From Hybos culiciformis (Eukaryota; Arthropoda; Insecta; Diptera; Hybotidae), in contig OZ023273.1 of the NCBI GenBank assembly GCA_964007475.1, positions 52,563,257 to 52,627,256 of the forward strand: DNA of 64,000 nucleotides. Direction: 5' to 3'. The notes beneath the pieces are model-generated. The model ran no database searches and was not told the origin of the DNA. It was given only the letters and a program-made list of their open reading frames with translations. Made by a program: the position numbers and the translations under genes. Positions 24,640 through 36,204 of this stretch are shown piece by piece; position 1 is the first letter of the stretch, and each line of letters starts with the position of its first letter.

Positions 24640-25705
24640 ACATCCATTTTATAGCAATATTCAATTGCATTAATTCATATATGAAATTATACAGTTTTCA
24701 ACTAAGTTCTCAAATAAGTTTTTAGCTACATTTTAATTTTATAATATGTATTATAAAATTATAAAACACTATTTATTAATTAAAAGTTTTTTCCATTTAT
24801 ATAAATTAAAATAAAAAAATCAAAGAGCGCCTAATTTGCAAATTTTTTGAACCAAATTTGCTACAATTTTACTTAGCTCTGTGTTTTGCTTCAAAAATAG
24901 AATATGTATAAAAAATAATAAATTAGTGGCTGATAAAAACATTTTGGTTTGTTTAAATATCTCAAAAAAACTAATTATTATGAAAAAAATTTAAAAACTA
25001 TAAATAACAGTGGCTACAAATGATGGGCTGCTCAGTACAAAATGTAAATTAAAATAAAAATCAGTCCATCAGTCCAAAAGCAGTCCATTATTTGTAGCCA
25101 CTGTTATTTCATAGTTTAAATCTTAAGTATAAACTTCTGTAGGCAGTTCTATGACTGCTTCGTGTGTTTTTTACATCCATTTTATAGCAATATTCAATTG
25201 CATTAATTCATATATGAAATTATACAGTTTTCAACTAAGTTCTCAAATAAGTTTTTAGCTACATTTTAATTTTATAATATGTATTATAAAATTATAAAAC
25301 ACTATTTATTAATTAAAAGTTTTTTCCATTTATATAAATTAAAATAAAAAAATCAAAGAGCGCCTAATTTGCAAATTTTTTTGAACCAAATTTGCTACAA
25401 TTTTACTTAGCTCTGTGTTTTGCTTCAAAAATAGAATATGTATAAAAAATAATAAATTAGTGGCTGATAAAAACATTTTGGTTTGTTTAAATATCTCAAA
25501 AAAACTAATTATTATGAAAAAAATTTAAAAACTATGAATAACAGTAGCTACAAATGATGGGCTGCTCAGTACAAAATGTAAATTAAAATAAAAATCAGTC
25601 CATCAGTCCAAAAGCAGTCCATTATTTGTAGCCACTGTTATTTCATAGTTTAAATCTTAAGTATAAACTTCTGTAGGCAGTTCTATGACTGCTTCGTGTG
25701 TTTTT
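24640..25705 (+). repeat. 533-bp tandem duplication at the outer end of the right arm
   Basis: 24640-25172 is repeated directly as 25173-25705, starting ACATCCATTTTATAGCAATA in both and ending in the hairpin MITE end (ATGACTGCTTCGTGTG). The junction lies in a short T-run/ACATCC microhomology. Only a few differences separate the copies, so this is more recent than, or of similar age to, the inversion. Confidence 0.9.
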
Positions 25706-27018
25706 TTTTTTTTTTGCATATTTTGAGCCGGGAAAACCTATAATGATAAATTACTTGATCGATATCTATACTATCAATGCCAAAATATACCTATGTTGTT
25801 TCTCAAGGCTTTAATAAAATTATTTGTAACGAGTTTAGTGCGTCCAATATTATAAATTTGTTTTATATCCTGTTTTATAACTTTATAACTTTAGTGGTTA
25901 CATAATCTCTGTAAAAAAAATAAAACAAAAACATGAAACATGAAATGAAATGTGATCACTTTTCTTACTTATTTTTCTCCCGGGAAATTCGTACTTTTTT
26001 TAGCGTTTATTATCTTATTAACTACAACAGGATTAACAAATGCTTGTTTAAATACATATATACCAGGCACGAAGCGTAAGTTTTTCAATATCGGAAGCAC
26101 ACTAATAGAATTTAATATTTTTTATACTTAGATATAACACCATATTAAATAAGGCAAGATATTGAAATGATCTGAAATACATAGGTTCATTTTAATTATT
26201 TTGAAGTTAATTTAGGTACATTTAATGTTAATTATTGATCCGTATGTTTTTTAAGTTAATTTAATTTGAATTATTTGAATATTTAAAAATTATATCGTCT
26301 TATTGTATCTTGAAATCACCAAACAAAATCAAATTAGTATACTTTTCAGCGCAAATAATAAATTTCCTTCACTCATTATTCATATTCTTATACATAATTC
26401 CCTTTCCTAATTTAGACGGTAAATTTAGTGTCTCTGATATTAAAGGGAATTTAATTTTTATCCCTTCACATTATTGAGAATGCATAATTTGAAATCATTA
26501 TTTGCTTTATTGAAATTTAGTTTAACGCTTGCTATGAAATTTAGCTGTTAATAAAAATTCTATACAAAAAATAATGATTTCAAAAATTTTACTATGAGAA
26601 GAAATTTCAGTATTCAAAAGCGACATCTATACCAAAATTCTCTTTGAATGGGAAATTTTTTGTAATCATAATAATGAATTAAAATTTTGCATTCTTTCTT
26701 AATATTAGGAAGCCTTTAGGAAAATATGTACCTATTGTAAATAAAGCGTAATATAGTGGTAATTTCTATTGAATGCAGTATTTAAATTTTAACCTATGTT
26801 TTTATTTGTTAAATATTAAAATGTTTTCTACGGAAGCACTCAATAAGTTCAATATATGAAGGATTCGTCCCTGATATATACATATAACTGTCTTGTCATA
26901 GTAAGTGGTAAAACATGTTTGAAAATTAGTTGGGACTTTAGTGATATACCTATTATCCGGTGTCTAAATTTTTTATGAATGATCACAAGATTATGTTAAT
27001 TCTATTGTGAAAATAAGA
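25706..27018 (+). repeat. Third partial copy of the arm, interrupted by a hAT MITE
   Basis: 25706-26063 plus 26882-27018 match the right arm from about 24010 to 24495 in direct orientation (GCATATTTTGAGCCGGG through GATCACAAGATTATG). The hAT MITE at 26064-26873 splits it. At 27018 the match ends and, after 24 bp, the spacer repeat begins. Confidence 0.88.
26064..26873 (+). mobile_element. Non-autonomous hAT MITE, 8-bp TSD (copy 1)
   Basis: The 810-bp element begins CAGGCACGAAGCG, ends CGTCCCTG and is flanked by ATATATAC on both sides (26056-26063 and 26874-26881). The uninterrupted target is preserved in both arms of the neighbouring inverted repeat, so the insertion site is proven within the window. 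Sub-terminal GGAAGCAC / GTGCTTCC words are inverted. There is no transposase. A second copy, inverted, is at 46087-46940. Confidence 0.93.
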
Positions 27019-27042
27019 TTGCACGAAAAAGCTGTGAATATT

Positions 27043-27471
27043 TACCAAAACGAAGTACAGATACTTAAATTAAGAGAAAAATTTTAACTTTAAAAATTAT
27101 GACGCTTTACGGAAATTAATTAGATCAATCTGCAAAAATTAATTGACCAATTTATTGTCTCTCCCTCTTTGGTATTTTGTATTTGGCGTAACTACATTAT
27201 TATGTTATAAAAATTAAAAAAAAAAAAATTTTCATAAAATTCTCAGTATCGGGGGATCGAACTTGGCACCTTCAGAATTGTAATCCGATATTCTATCCAC
27301 TCAGCCATATTGCCCTTATGATTTTAGCTTTCTAAAAGAGCACTTGTCTTCTTTAATAATTAAAATCGCCGGAATTTATTTTAAAAATTTCTCTCTTATT
27401 TCCTTCCACTAATCGTATTCATGAACCCGTTTATTTCATTCCACTAACCGTATTAAAGAACAAAACAGAAG
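27043..27471. repeat. Spacer repeat unit, copy 2 (with tRNA-like head)
   Basis: Direct repeat of 22257-22702 with few differences. The tRNA-like part is at 27247-27315 on the minus strand. A 10-bp and a further small deletion distinguish it from copy 1. Confidence 0.85.
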
Positions 27472-27539
27472 TTGAACTATATTATTTATATTATTTAGAA
27501 GAATACTCTTTATATGATTTTAGAAAGCAAAAATTATAT

Positions 27540-27609
27540 GGCCATATGGCTTAGTGGATAGAACACCAGACTAATAAGTCTGAAGGTGCCAGGTTCGAAC
27601 CTAATTATG
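27540..27609 (+). repeat. tRNA-like SINE head, third type
   Basis: GGCCATATGGCTTAGTGG carries an A box (TGGCTTAGTGG), then CTAATAA in the anticodon-loop position (an Ile-AAT-like loop), then a B box (GGTTCGAACC). The outer CCATA/TATGG can pair, but the T stem is broken and a T run follows. It is a SINE head or tRNA pseudogene, better preserved than the others nearby. Confidence 0.6.
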
Positions 27610-27639
27610 GTTTTTTTTTTTTTTTAATATTTGAAAAAA

Positions 27640-28617
27640 ATGATGACGGCTGATTCTCAGAAAAATGATGACGATTCTCAGAAAAATTCTATATGAAAAT
27701 GGATTTTTACCCTCTACCAAATTTCTTCCAACGGCGCTAAAGAAGTATAAACTTCAAAAATATGACATTTAAATCTGTTTAGTAGAGGCAAAAATTTTAT
27801 TAAGTATTATATTTTTGTTTTTTTTTTTTTTTTGAAGATCTTAACTTCTCAATGATAAGCACACCTGAAAACAAAAATTCTTTTTATTAATTCTCTGCAA
27901 AAAAAAAAAATTGTTTGATAAAATTTAATTCTTTTTCAATAACCTTAATATGCATGTTTTACAAATTGTTAAAAAATTCTAAAAGAAAATAATTTTAAAC
28001 GCAAAAGAATACTTTTTTGTTAAGATATATGTTTCTTATTTGAAAAAATTTATATTAAACAAAATTTTTATTTACACACATACATAGTAGAGACAAATTA
28101 TTATTTAGCAGTATTACATTTCCTGTCAAAACATAATCAAAAACCTAAATTCTACTTATTACCTTGAATTCTATTACCTTGACTTCTATAAAGATAATGA
28201 CTTAATAAGAAGTTCTTAATATTAAACTAACAAAATACGAGTAGCTCGTGATTCATGAATGTTAATTTTAAAGTGACATAATATAAATAAGTTAAGCATT
28301 ATATCAAACAAAATTATGTAAATGACAAATCAAAATATTTATAACCGATGGGCTAAAAATTAAACTATCGTATATTTTTTATAGCTTTTAATTTTTCTAC
28401 AAACTTTTATTAACTTATATGTATCCACAATAAAATTCAAAAATTTTTCTTTGAAAGACTACGAATTAAATCACGTAATTTTGTATTGTATAAAATAAAG
28501 GACAAAAAACTAAATGTACCAAAATGACTGAAAAAACTCACAAGAACTTACTCTAATTTTATACCAAGTTTTTAGTCACACTTTTTTGTCAAATTTTTAT
28601 GTATACCTACTCAGAAC
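27640..28617. other. AT-rich DNA with a short shared patch
   Basis: 27690-27760 (GAAAATGGATTTTTACCCTC ... GCGCTAAAGAAGTATAAAC) resembles 45926-45990, so it is probably the tail of a dispersed repeat. The remainder shows nothing recognisable. Confidence 0.5.
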
Positions 28618-29594
28618 TAGGGATCGCAATACCGGGATCCCGGTATTTCGGAAAAAAACCAATGAAAATCAATACCGGTATTATATTTGTCAAAACCGGT
28701 ATTTCGGTATTTAAATTTTTTTCTGAGGATTTATTATTCAATATTTTTTTGATATTTTTAGTAGATTGTTTTTATAATTACAAACAAGTGCGGTTACTAA
28801 AAAAAATAAAAGTTTTAAGAGCCCTCGACGTGAAATTCTGTTTTCTATTTTTGCAGTTTTTTTTGTTTTATTTTACAGAAAATAAACGGCCGTGAAAAAT
28901 GCGACAAAAATTGTACGAAAAACACCTCTACCAGAAAATCACAAAACTATATTTGAATTTTATTTCTGTGCAGAAACTGTAATTTATTAAAAAAATTTAA
29001 AATTTGTTAGAAATAAATGAAATTAATTAAAAATTGTTTAGAAAATTAAAGAAATTCAAAATTTCACGTCACCAGCCCTGAAGAGTGGTATTTTAGCTTT
29101 ATTTCTGCGTTTGAGATTTTTTATTATCTTTTTCCTTTACTTCAGAATCCAAGCAAATATGTTTAAGTTTTTTAAAGGCTCATTTGGGCCTTTAAAATAT
29201 ATACTATCTAACATATCAAAAAATCACATCAGTCGAGATTGTATTAACTCTAGAATCAAAGCAAAACCAAGACCCATTTTCCGCACTGAGGGCTCTTAAT
29301 AGTTTGTTGTTGTAGTTGCATTTGTATTTACTTAAATATTTTAACAATTCTGCTGATTTAGTGTGAAAGTATTTTTTTTAAATTATTGGAGGTTGCAATT
29401 AGCAGTGCGGGTATGTTTTTTATTAATTAAATAATTTTTTTTTTTCATTTTTTTAGAATAATTATTATAGGTATTTTTTATTTTGAGAAATATTATTTTT
29501 TGGAGTACCGGTATTAAAACCGGGATCCCGGTATCAGTAAAATTCAATACCGAAATACCGGTATTGGTTTTTTTTGCTTTTTTTGGAATCCCTA
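28618..29594. mobile_element. Non-autonomous hAT element with CCGGGATCCCGG ends, 8-bp TSD
   Basis: The 977-bp element starts TAGGGATCGCAATACC and its other end read inward is TAGGGATTCCAAAAAAAGC. CTCAGAAC flanks it on both sides (28610-28617 and 29595-29602). Near each end are the palindrome CCGGGATCCCGGTAT and ACCGGTATTTCGGTATT words in inverted order. TAGGGAT ends with an 8-bp duplication point to hAT. The interior has inverted GTGAAATT/AATTTCACGTC patches but no transposase domain. Confidence 0.92.
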
Positions 29595-29602
29595 CTCAGA
29601 AC

Positions 29603-32600
29603 AAAATTTATATTTATTTCAAAAAATAACAATAAATCATAAATAAAATAAATAATTTTTAATATTTTTGTGTAAAGCTTTATTATGATATTACAAAAAC
29701 ATTTAACTCAAGATAATAGTTACTTATGAATTTTTGATCTTTATATGCATTATGAATATGATTATGTCAATGAAATAAAGATAATGTTTCATGTTTTTCA
29801 TTTCATTTTCAAAGATTGTCACATTATTCCCTGTAAAAAAAGTTGAATAATTGAATTTTTATTTTTAACATAATTTTTCAAGATAAATTTTTGTAGAATT
29901 TTTGATGTCTTTTCTTTTAATGAATTTTTATATTAATTTCAATAATATCAATCAAATATAGCCAGAGACAACAAAGTAATATTATTTATTGAATCCTATA
30001 TCATAAGGAAAGAAAATTTTTGTTAATAATTGTTGAGAATCTTTTCATAAGAAACAAGAAATCATAAATCCAATTAAAAGCTTCGCATGGGTTTATACTT
30101 AAATGTACATATTATACTATTTATTAATTGCTCAATTAAAATTGCCCGAATATGAGCATTAAACTTAGTTAAAAACTAATTTAATCACATTTAATTAATA
30201 TTATAATATCAAACTATCCTAAATTTAAATACTAAAAATTAATTTTCCTTTTTTAAAGCAAGATAGATTGACATTGAATCTTATGTTCTAAAGTTTAATT
30301 TTCTTTAAAAATTGACAATTTGTTTTTTAAATGCTGAAATAAAGAAAGCAATTAGTTTCATACTATATAATATTACCTAATTCTAAAGTACATAAATTTT
30401 TCCTAAATTAATGAGTTGAAAAAAGAACTTATTTTTGTTTTTATAGTGCTTTTATTTCATTGAATAATATTTTATTTTTGCCTTAAAAAAATTTATTCAA
30501 AATCTCTTCAAAAGGCATTTTCATACAGAATAAAAAGCTTTTCGGAAATAAAAAAAAATAATAAAAGGAAAAACCAGTTGAATGAAAATACATTTTTTTT
30601 TCCTAAGAATCCTTGACCTTTTTGTCATATAATTTATAGTAGCAGAGATGTAATATAAATTTGAAAAAAAAAAATAATATTTTCAATGACTAAAAAACAT
30701 ACATAGACACCTGGATATCCGGAATTAAAATAGAAAAAAAAATGTGATTTCGTTATTTGTCAAATATTAGCGCCATTCATTCTTTAATAAAATTGTTATA
30801 TTGTTATATACTTAGAAGAAAAACTAGTCTTTAGTTTAGATTAGCTAAAAGAATATCATCAGTAATTAGGATTATTTATGATAACTATATGTTCCACTAT
30901 ACATTGTGAATCTCATGTGATATACATAAATAAATTACTTTGTAATGTGCATCTATTTTATCGCCTTATAGTGTTAGCATTATCATTAAATTCATATACA
31001 GAAATACAACTAAATAGAAATTCAAAGGCGACTAGCATTAAAAACAAAGATTTTGTATTCAAAACTTATTAAGTTTGTTCTGTAAACTTTTTATTTAAAA
31101 ACAGATTTTTCAACAAACATTTAAATATAGAGCGAACAAAAAAAATATTTACTTTTATACGAAAAATTGGAATAATTATTACCTAAATAGTTTTGAATGA
31201 AAACTAAACATCAAGAAATAATGAAAAATAATGTAAGCACGATATAGTTCTCTTATGAGGAACAATATAGCGACTGATAATTTAATGGAAATGACAAACA
31301 AAAATTTAGAGAAAAACATCAAATTGTCAAATTGATTATTAATATTTTATTACAAAAGTTACTAGAGTCTTACGTATTTTATTTACGATCAACCTTAAAT
31401 TTATATTATATATTTTTCGTATAAAGGAATTAAATTCTTTACGGTATAAATATAATTATATGCTATTGCTGTGTGCTTGAAGATGAAATATACAATTTTT
31501 CACTTCTTCTGCCTATGCAAATTGATGAAATAATCTTCTTTAATGTAATCTACTGTGCCTACATTTAAAATTGGCCAAGAGCAAATAAAAAATTACAAAT
31601 TTTTCTTCATTCTTTTCATTTATTTATTTACTTCTTTTTTTTTTCTGTAAAAACATGTAAATTAGCTTCTATAAAAGTTATGAAATTTTTATTCACGACT
31701 ACGGTTGAGTATATATATGAGAATATTTTACCATTGAAATAAATTATGATTTTGTTTTATTTTGAATGTATCTGTTTGATAAAGTTAAAGTTTTAATTCA
31801 ATTAGTTTTTCTCTCGTCATTAAAAATTTATTTTTAACATTATTTTGAATAAAATTTTCATAATAAAATTATTGTAGTTTGGTGCAAAAAAAAATTATCA
31901 TTAAACTTTTCACGCTTTCATTTTTGTTTTTTAATAATGTTTTAAATAAAAATATAATTTTACTGATAAAGAGGATTATAGTTTAGCTTTAAAATTAGAT
32001 TACTTCATTTTATCTGTTTTGTCTTAGTTTTGTGAAATGACATATTGAAATTGTTTAATTTTTCATTAATTTATAAATAATATGATAAGATGTTGCGTTT
32101 ACATCAGTTCAGATTTAGTTAGATAGAAAATCAAAATTATTTATCAAAATTAAACTAATTCTTAATTGTAGATTTAAAGTCACCTGCAGACGCAATAGAT
32201 ATATAATCGATATTTGGCTGGATATTATGATATACCTACATATTTAAATAATAAATTTTTCCAATTTTTAATTAGCAGAGACTAAATATATTTATATTAA
32301 ATTTTAAATTTCACAAAATTAAACAGTTCAGTAATTTGGTTTGAATCACATATAACTTCCATAATTTAATTACGTATACAAGTCAAAAATAACATAAATA
32401 ATATTAAACAAAAGATTTTTTTATTTTCATTTGAATTGAAAAATAATGGAAGGAAAATTTTTAATTAATTAAATCAAAAAAAAAACTTTAATATAAAAAA
32501 CTCATACAATTTTTATTTTAAAATAAAATTAAAATCACAAATAAAATACATAATAATATATGAATGGATGAATGAAACTATTATGTGGAAGTTTATTAAT

Positions 32601-35600
32601 ATACAAAAATTAATTAAAAAAATATACGCAGAAATATAAAATGAACTGAAAATTTTAAGTTTTACTAATTTGGGCTATCATTATTTTGCTGTTAAATTTT
32701 TTATTTTTGTTGTTGAATTCATTATAAACTTTTAACACTGAAATTGATGTTTATATTATGCTGTCAACAATCTGAAAATTACACGTGTATTTAAAATAAA
32801 AAATAAAATAAAATTTAACCGATAAAGAATAAAAATAAAATTTGAAGCACTTTAGGTTTAAAAAATACAAAAGTATTCAAATTAAATGAGAACAAACTTT
32901 TACGAATAAATTTCTTTGAAATATTCATTTTAAACTTATTTTTTAATCATAATAAATAAAATTTATTTCTATCATAAAAACCTAAAATTAAAATGTTAAA
33001 CGGATATTTTTACAAAGAACAAGAAAAAGGAAAATTAAGTAAAGAAAACTTTTTCGCTAAAGAAAATCTTCTTTTATAGGAAAATGAGAATTTTTAAATT
33101 GCTACTAGAAAAGAAAAGTGTAATATTTTTCTTCTTGTCTTTATTTTTATTTATTTTTTTTTTTCTTCTACAAGATATTATTAGCATGTTTCTATGGTAA
33201 TTTAACAAAAAAAAAATTATTGGACAGAGGAAAATTTTTCAAGGTATATTAATAAATATCGATTTTTAAATTTGAAGGACTTTTTTTTTCTTTACACAAT
33301 AATCGAATTAAACTTCAAAAAACTAATAAAATTATTATTATTATTTTAGTGAAATAATAATATTTTAAAATCAATCAAAATTTCAAAAGTTTTAAAATAA
33401 TGGCATGATAAAAGTTAATTTTCTGTGTACTTAAAGGTAAAACAAAAAAAAAAAAAACTTATTTGAAGAACTTCAATGACATGGTTCTATATAATATTAA
33501 AAACATATTTTATATAAATAAAAAAATTAAAGTTTGTAAAGAAATTTTATTTCAAAATGAAAAATTATTAGAAAATCTATATTAATTATTAATTAAATAA
33601 ATCTAATTATTAAATTTTTTTTTTAATTCTGCAAAATAATAAGTTATTGTCTAAAAAATATTATTTGATTCTTAGGAAAACAGATTAAAAATAAAAAAAC
33701 AGAAAAATATAATAAATGTTCGCTGTAAATAAATTATTTTACTATTAATTTACTATTAATTGATTCATATTTGGTAAAGAGCCTTAGCTTAATAAAGACC
33801 CAAAATTACTTGACAGATCCCAGATTGAGAAGTTGTGGCTTAAATACATCCAAGAAATAAAAATTTTAAATCTCTTAGATTTAAGGATTAATATTTTGTC
33901 TTAAAGATGCACAAAGAATTTAAAGTAAAATATATTTGAAATGTGTATTCTGTTACAATTGACTCAACTAAATACATATATATAAAAACAAAAAAATAAA
34001 ACATAAAAAAGCCGTGACTTTCTGTTTGCAAAAATTTTAAATTACGATATTAGTGTTTCAGGCTGTAACAGGCGTCAAAAACTTTTTATTGTCAAATTAT
34101 GAATAAATATTAATCAAGCATTTTCATAACTATATGCTAAAAATGAGTGAATTTAAACATTTTGAATCTTAAGTCTTTGAATATTTTTAATTTTATTATT
34201 TATAGAAAGAAAATAAATATAAAATCTTAATACCATAAATATTGTGAATTATTTTCACAAAGGTATATATTATATTTATCTTTATAAATATTTCTTGAAG
34301 ATATAAAAAAAAATAATACATATACTCAGAATATTTGATATAGGTTTAGATATCAAATAAATAAAGTATCTTAAGGTAAATCTTAAGACTTCTTGATCAA
34401 TTTTAATTGACACGTAACTATCATCCTCATCATAATAATCTGATTGTGATAGTTGTTAAATAATATATCACAAAATCTAGTATCGATAGAAATTTTTATT
34501 TGTTCATAATATAACAATGAACCAGAAATAATAATCAAATAAACCAATGATAAATGAAATCTCATTTTATTATGATATAATGTCATCTGAATTTTGTAAA
34601 TTCTAGAAAAGAAGATATTCTTTACTTAATATCAATGTAGAAAAATTCATAATGAAATTTCGTAAAGATTTTTTTACTACTTACCTACATTATTTAATCT
34701 TTTTATACAATTACAATATACCTTTTATAGATATATTTGAAATCAATAACTCTTAAAACTTAGAAAACTTAACTACAGAAGTCGAAAGGATTATAATTTA
34801 ATATATTAATAGTGTGAGGAATGAAGAGAAACGGATGTTCAAAAATAACATGATTTTTCAAATCAATAATGCTGCCAATTAATTCAATAAGGAATAAATT
34901 GCAATAAAGGAATTTTCCTACAATTTAAATTTTTCATAGAATTTCTTCCATATACATCCATATATATTCAGTCTGTTAATATAATCATTCAGTGAATTAT
35001 AAAAAAAAAAAAAATTTAACTATACTAATTGGCACTTATCATAAGGAACACGATTTTAATTCGATGTGAAAAAAATTTAAAGCTAAACAAAATTCTTAGT
35101 AAAATACCTAAAGGAACCGAGACATCATCAAACAAATTATGGTTGCGGAAAAATTATTTGTGGATTCTAATTCGTTTGATTCTCGTCAAACACTTATATA
35201 CAAGTGGCGTTGCTTACTAATAATGTATGGTACACTATGATTTTAAAAAATTCAATCCAGTTTAAATTCACAAATAATTTTTTTGTTAATGCGTGTACTT
35301 GGCAATTTGTTTGAAAAAATATGGAATCCTTAACATATAACTTAAATGTTTCAATTAAGAATCATCTTAAGGTCCAAAGATATAGAATTTACGTTTCAAA
35401 AATATCTTACTTAATTCAACAGTTTTATTCAATATTATACTAATATTATTATACATATCTTTTCTACTTCAATACTAAAATACTTTCAAGGTAAATAAAC
35501 ATTTTATATTAAAGATAATTATAATTTGTTTAATATAGTTTTATATTAGTATTACATTTAGAATTAATATAATATTACATTGTTAACATTAGTTTTATAT

Positions 35601-36131
35601 TTAACAAAACAAATTAATTGGAGTGAAAAGTTAAGTTATAACTCCAAGGCCTAAGTCTTTAAAAATGACTGAAAAAAACTGATAAATAAATTTGAGCTTA
35701 TCTACCATTCGCAACAACAACGCATTTTTATTTAAGTATTATTATTATTATTAGTGTATTGAAAACAGTAAGTGACACATTTCGTTACATCCTAATTGGT
35801 TTATTAAGCAAAATAATTTTCATTCTTTATACTAATACGATAATAAATGTATGTTAAGAAAATACTTAAAATAAATCCTAAAAAAAAAAATATATTTTTT
35901 TATCGTGTCATTTTTCTCATCGAAATCAATTTTCTTTTCGGTTTGAAAACATACCATCACCAGAGATTATGTTGTGCACCACTTGTTGTTTATATATTCA
36001 TGTATATGTATACGTATACAATTACATATACTATATTTAAACAACATACATAGGAAATTAAGATATCGATTGTTGAAAAAATCAAATGAATAATAAAAAA
36101 CATAAAAGCAAACTGTCAACAATTCAACATA

Positions 36132-36204
<73 letters not shown>

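Larger units (their letters stand above)
19848..25173. repeat. 5.3-kb inverted repeat (2.4-kb arms, 0.53-kb spacer)
   Basis: The left arm (about 19848-22249) is the reverse complement of the right arm (about 22784-25173), with only scattered substitutions and small indels. For example, GGGCCC at 21128 pairs with 23892, and the outer GCAGTCATAG at 19863 pairs with 25158. Each arm carries, from outside in, a hairpin MITE head, an AT-rich stretch, one unit of the 105-bp satellite, a tRNA-like sequence, a GGGGGGAGTAAGGGGACCCC-like G/C patch and a second, partial tRNA-like piece. The ORFs of identical translation at 20910-21098 and 23927-24115 are simply the two arms. It is a real segmental inversion-duplication or an assembly foldback; arm divergence favours the former. 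Confidence 0.9.

Noticed and set aside
36137..36199. Possible replication origin or promoter from extreme AT content
   Set aside because: A plain (TA)n microsatellite; nothing specific supports a function.
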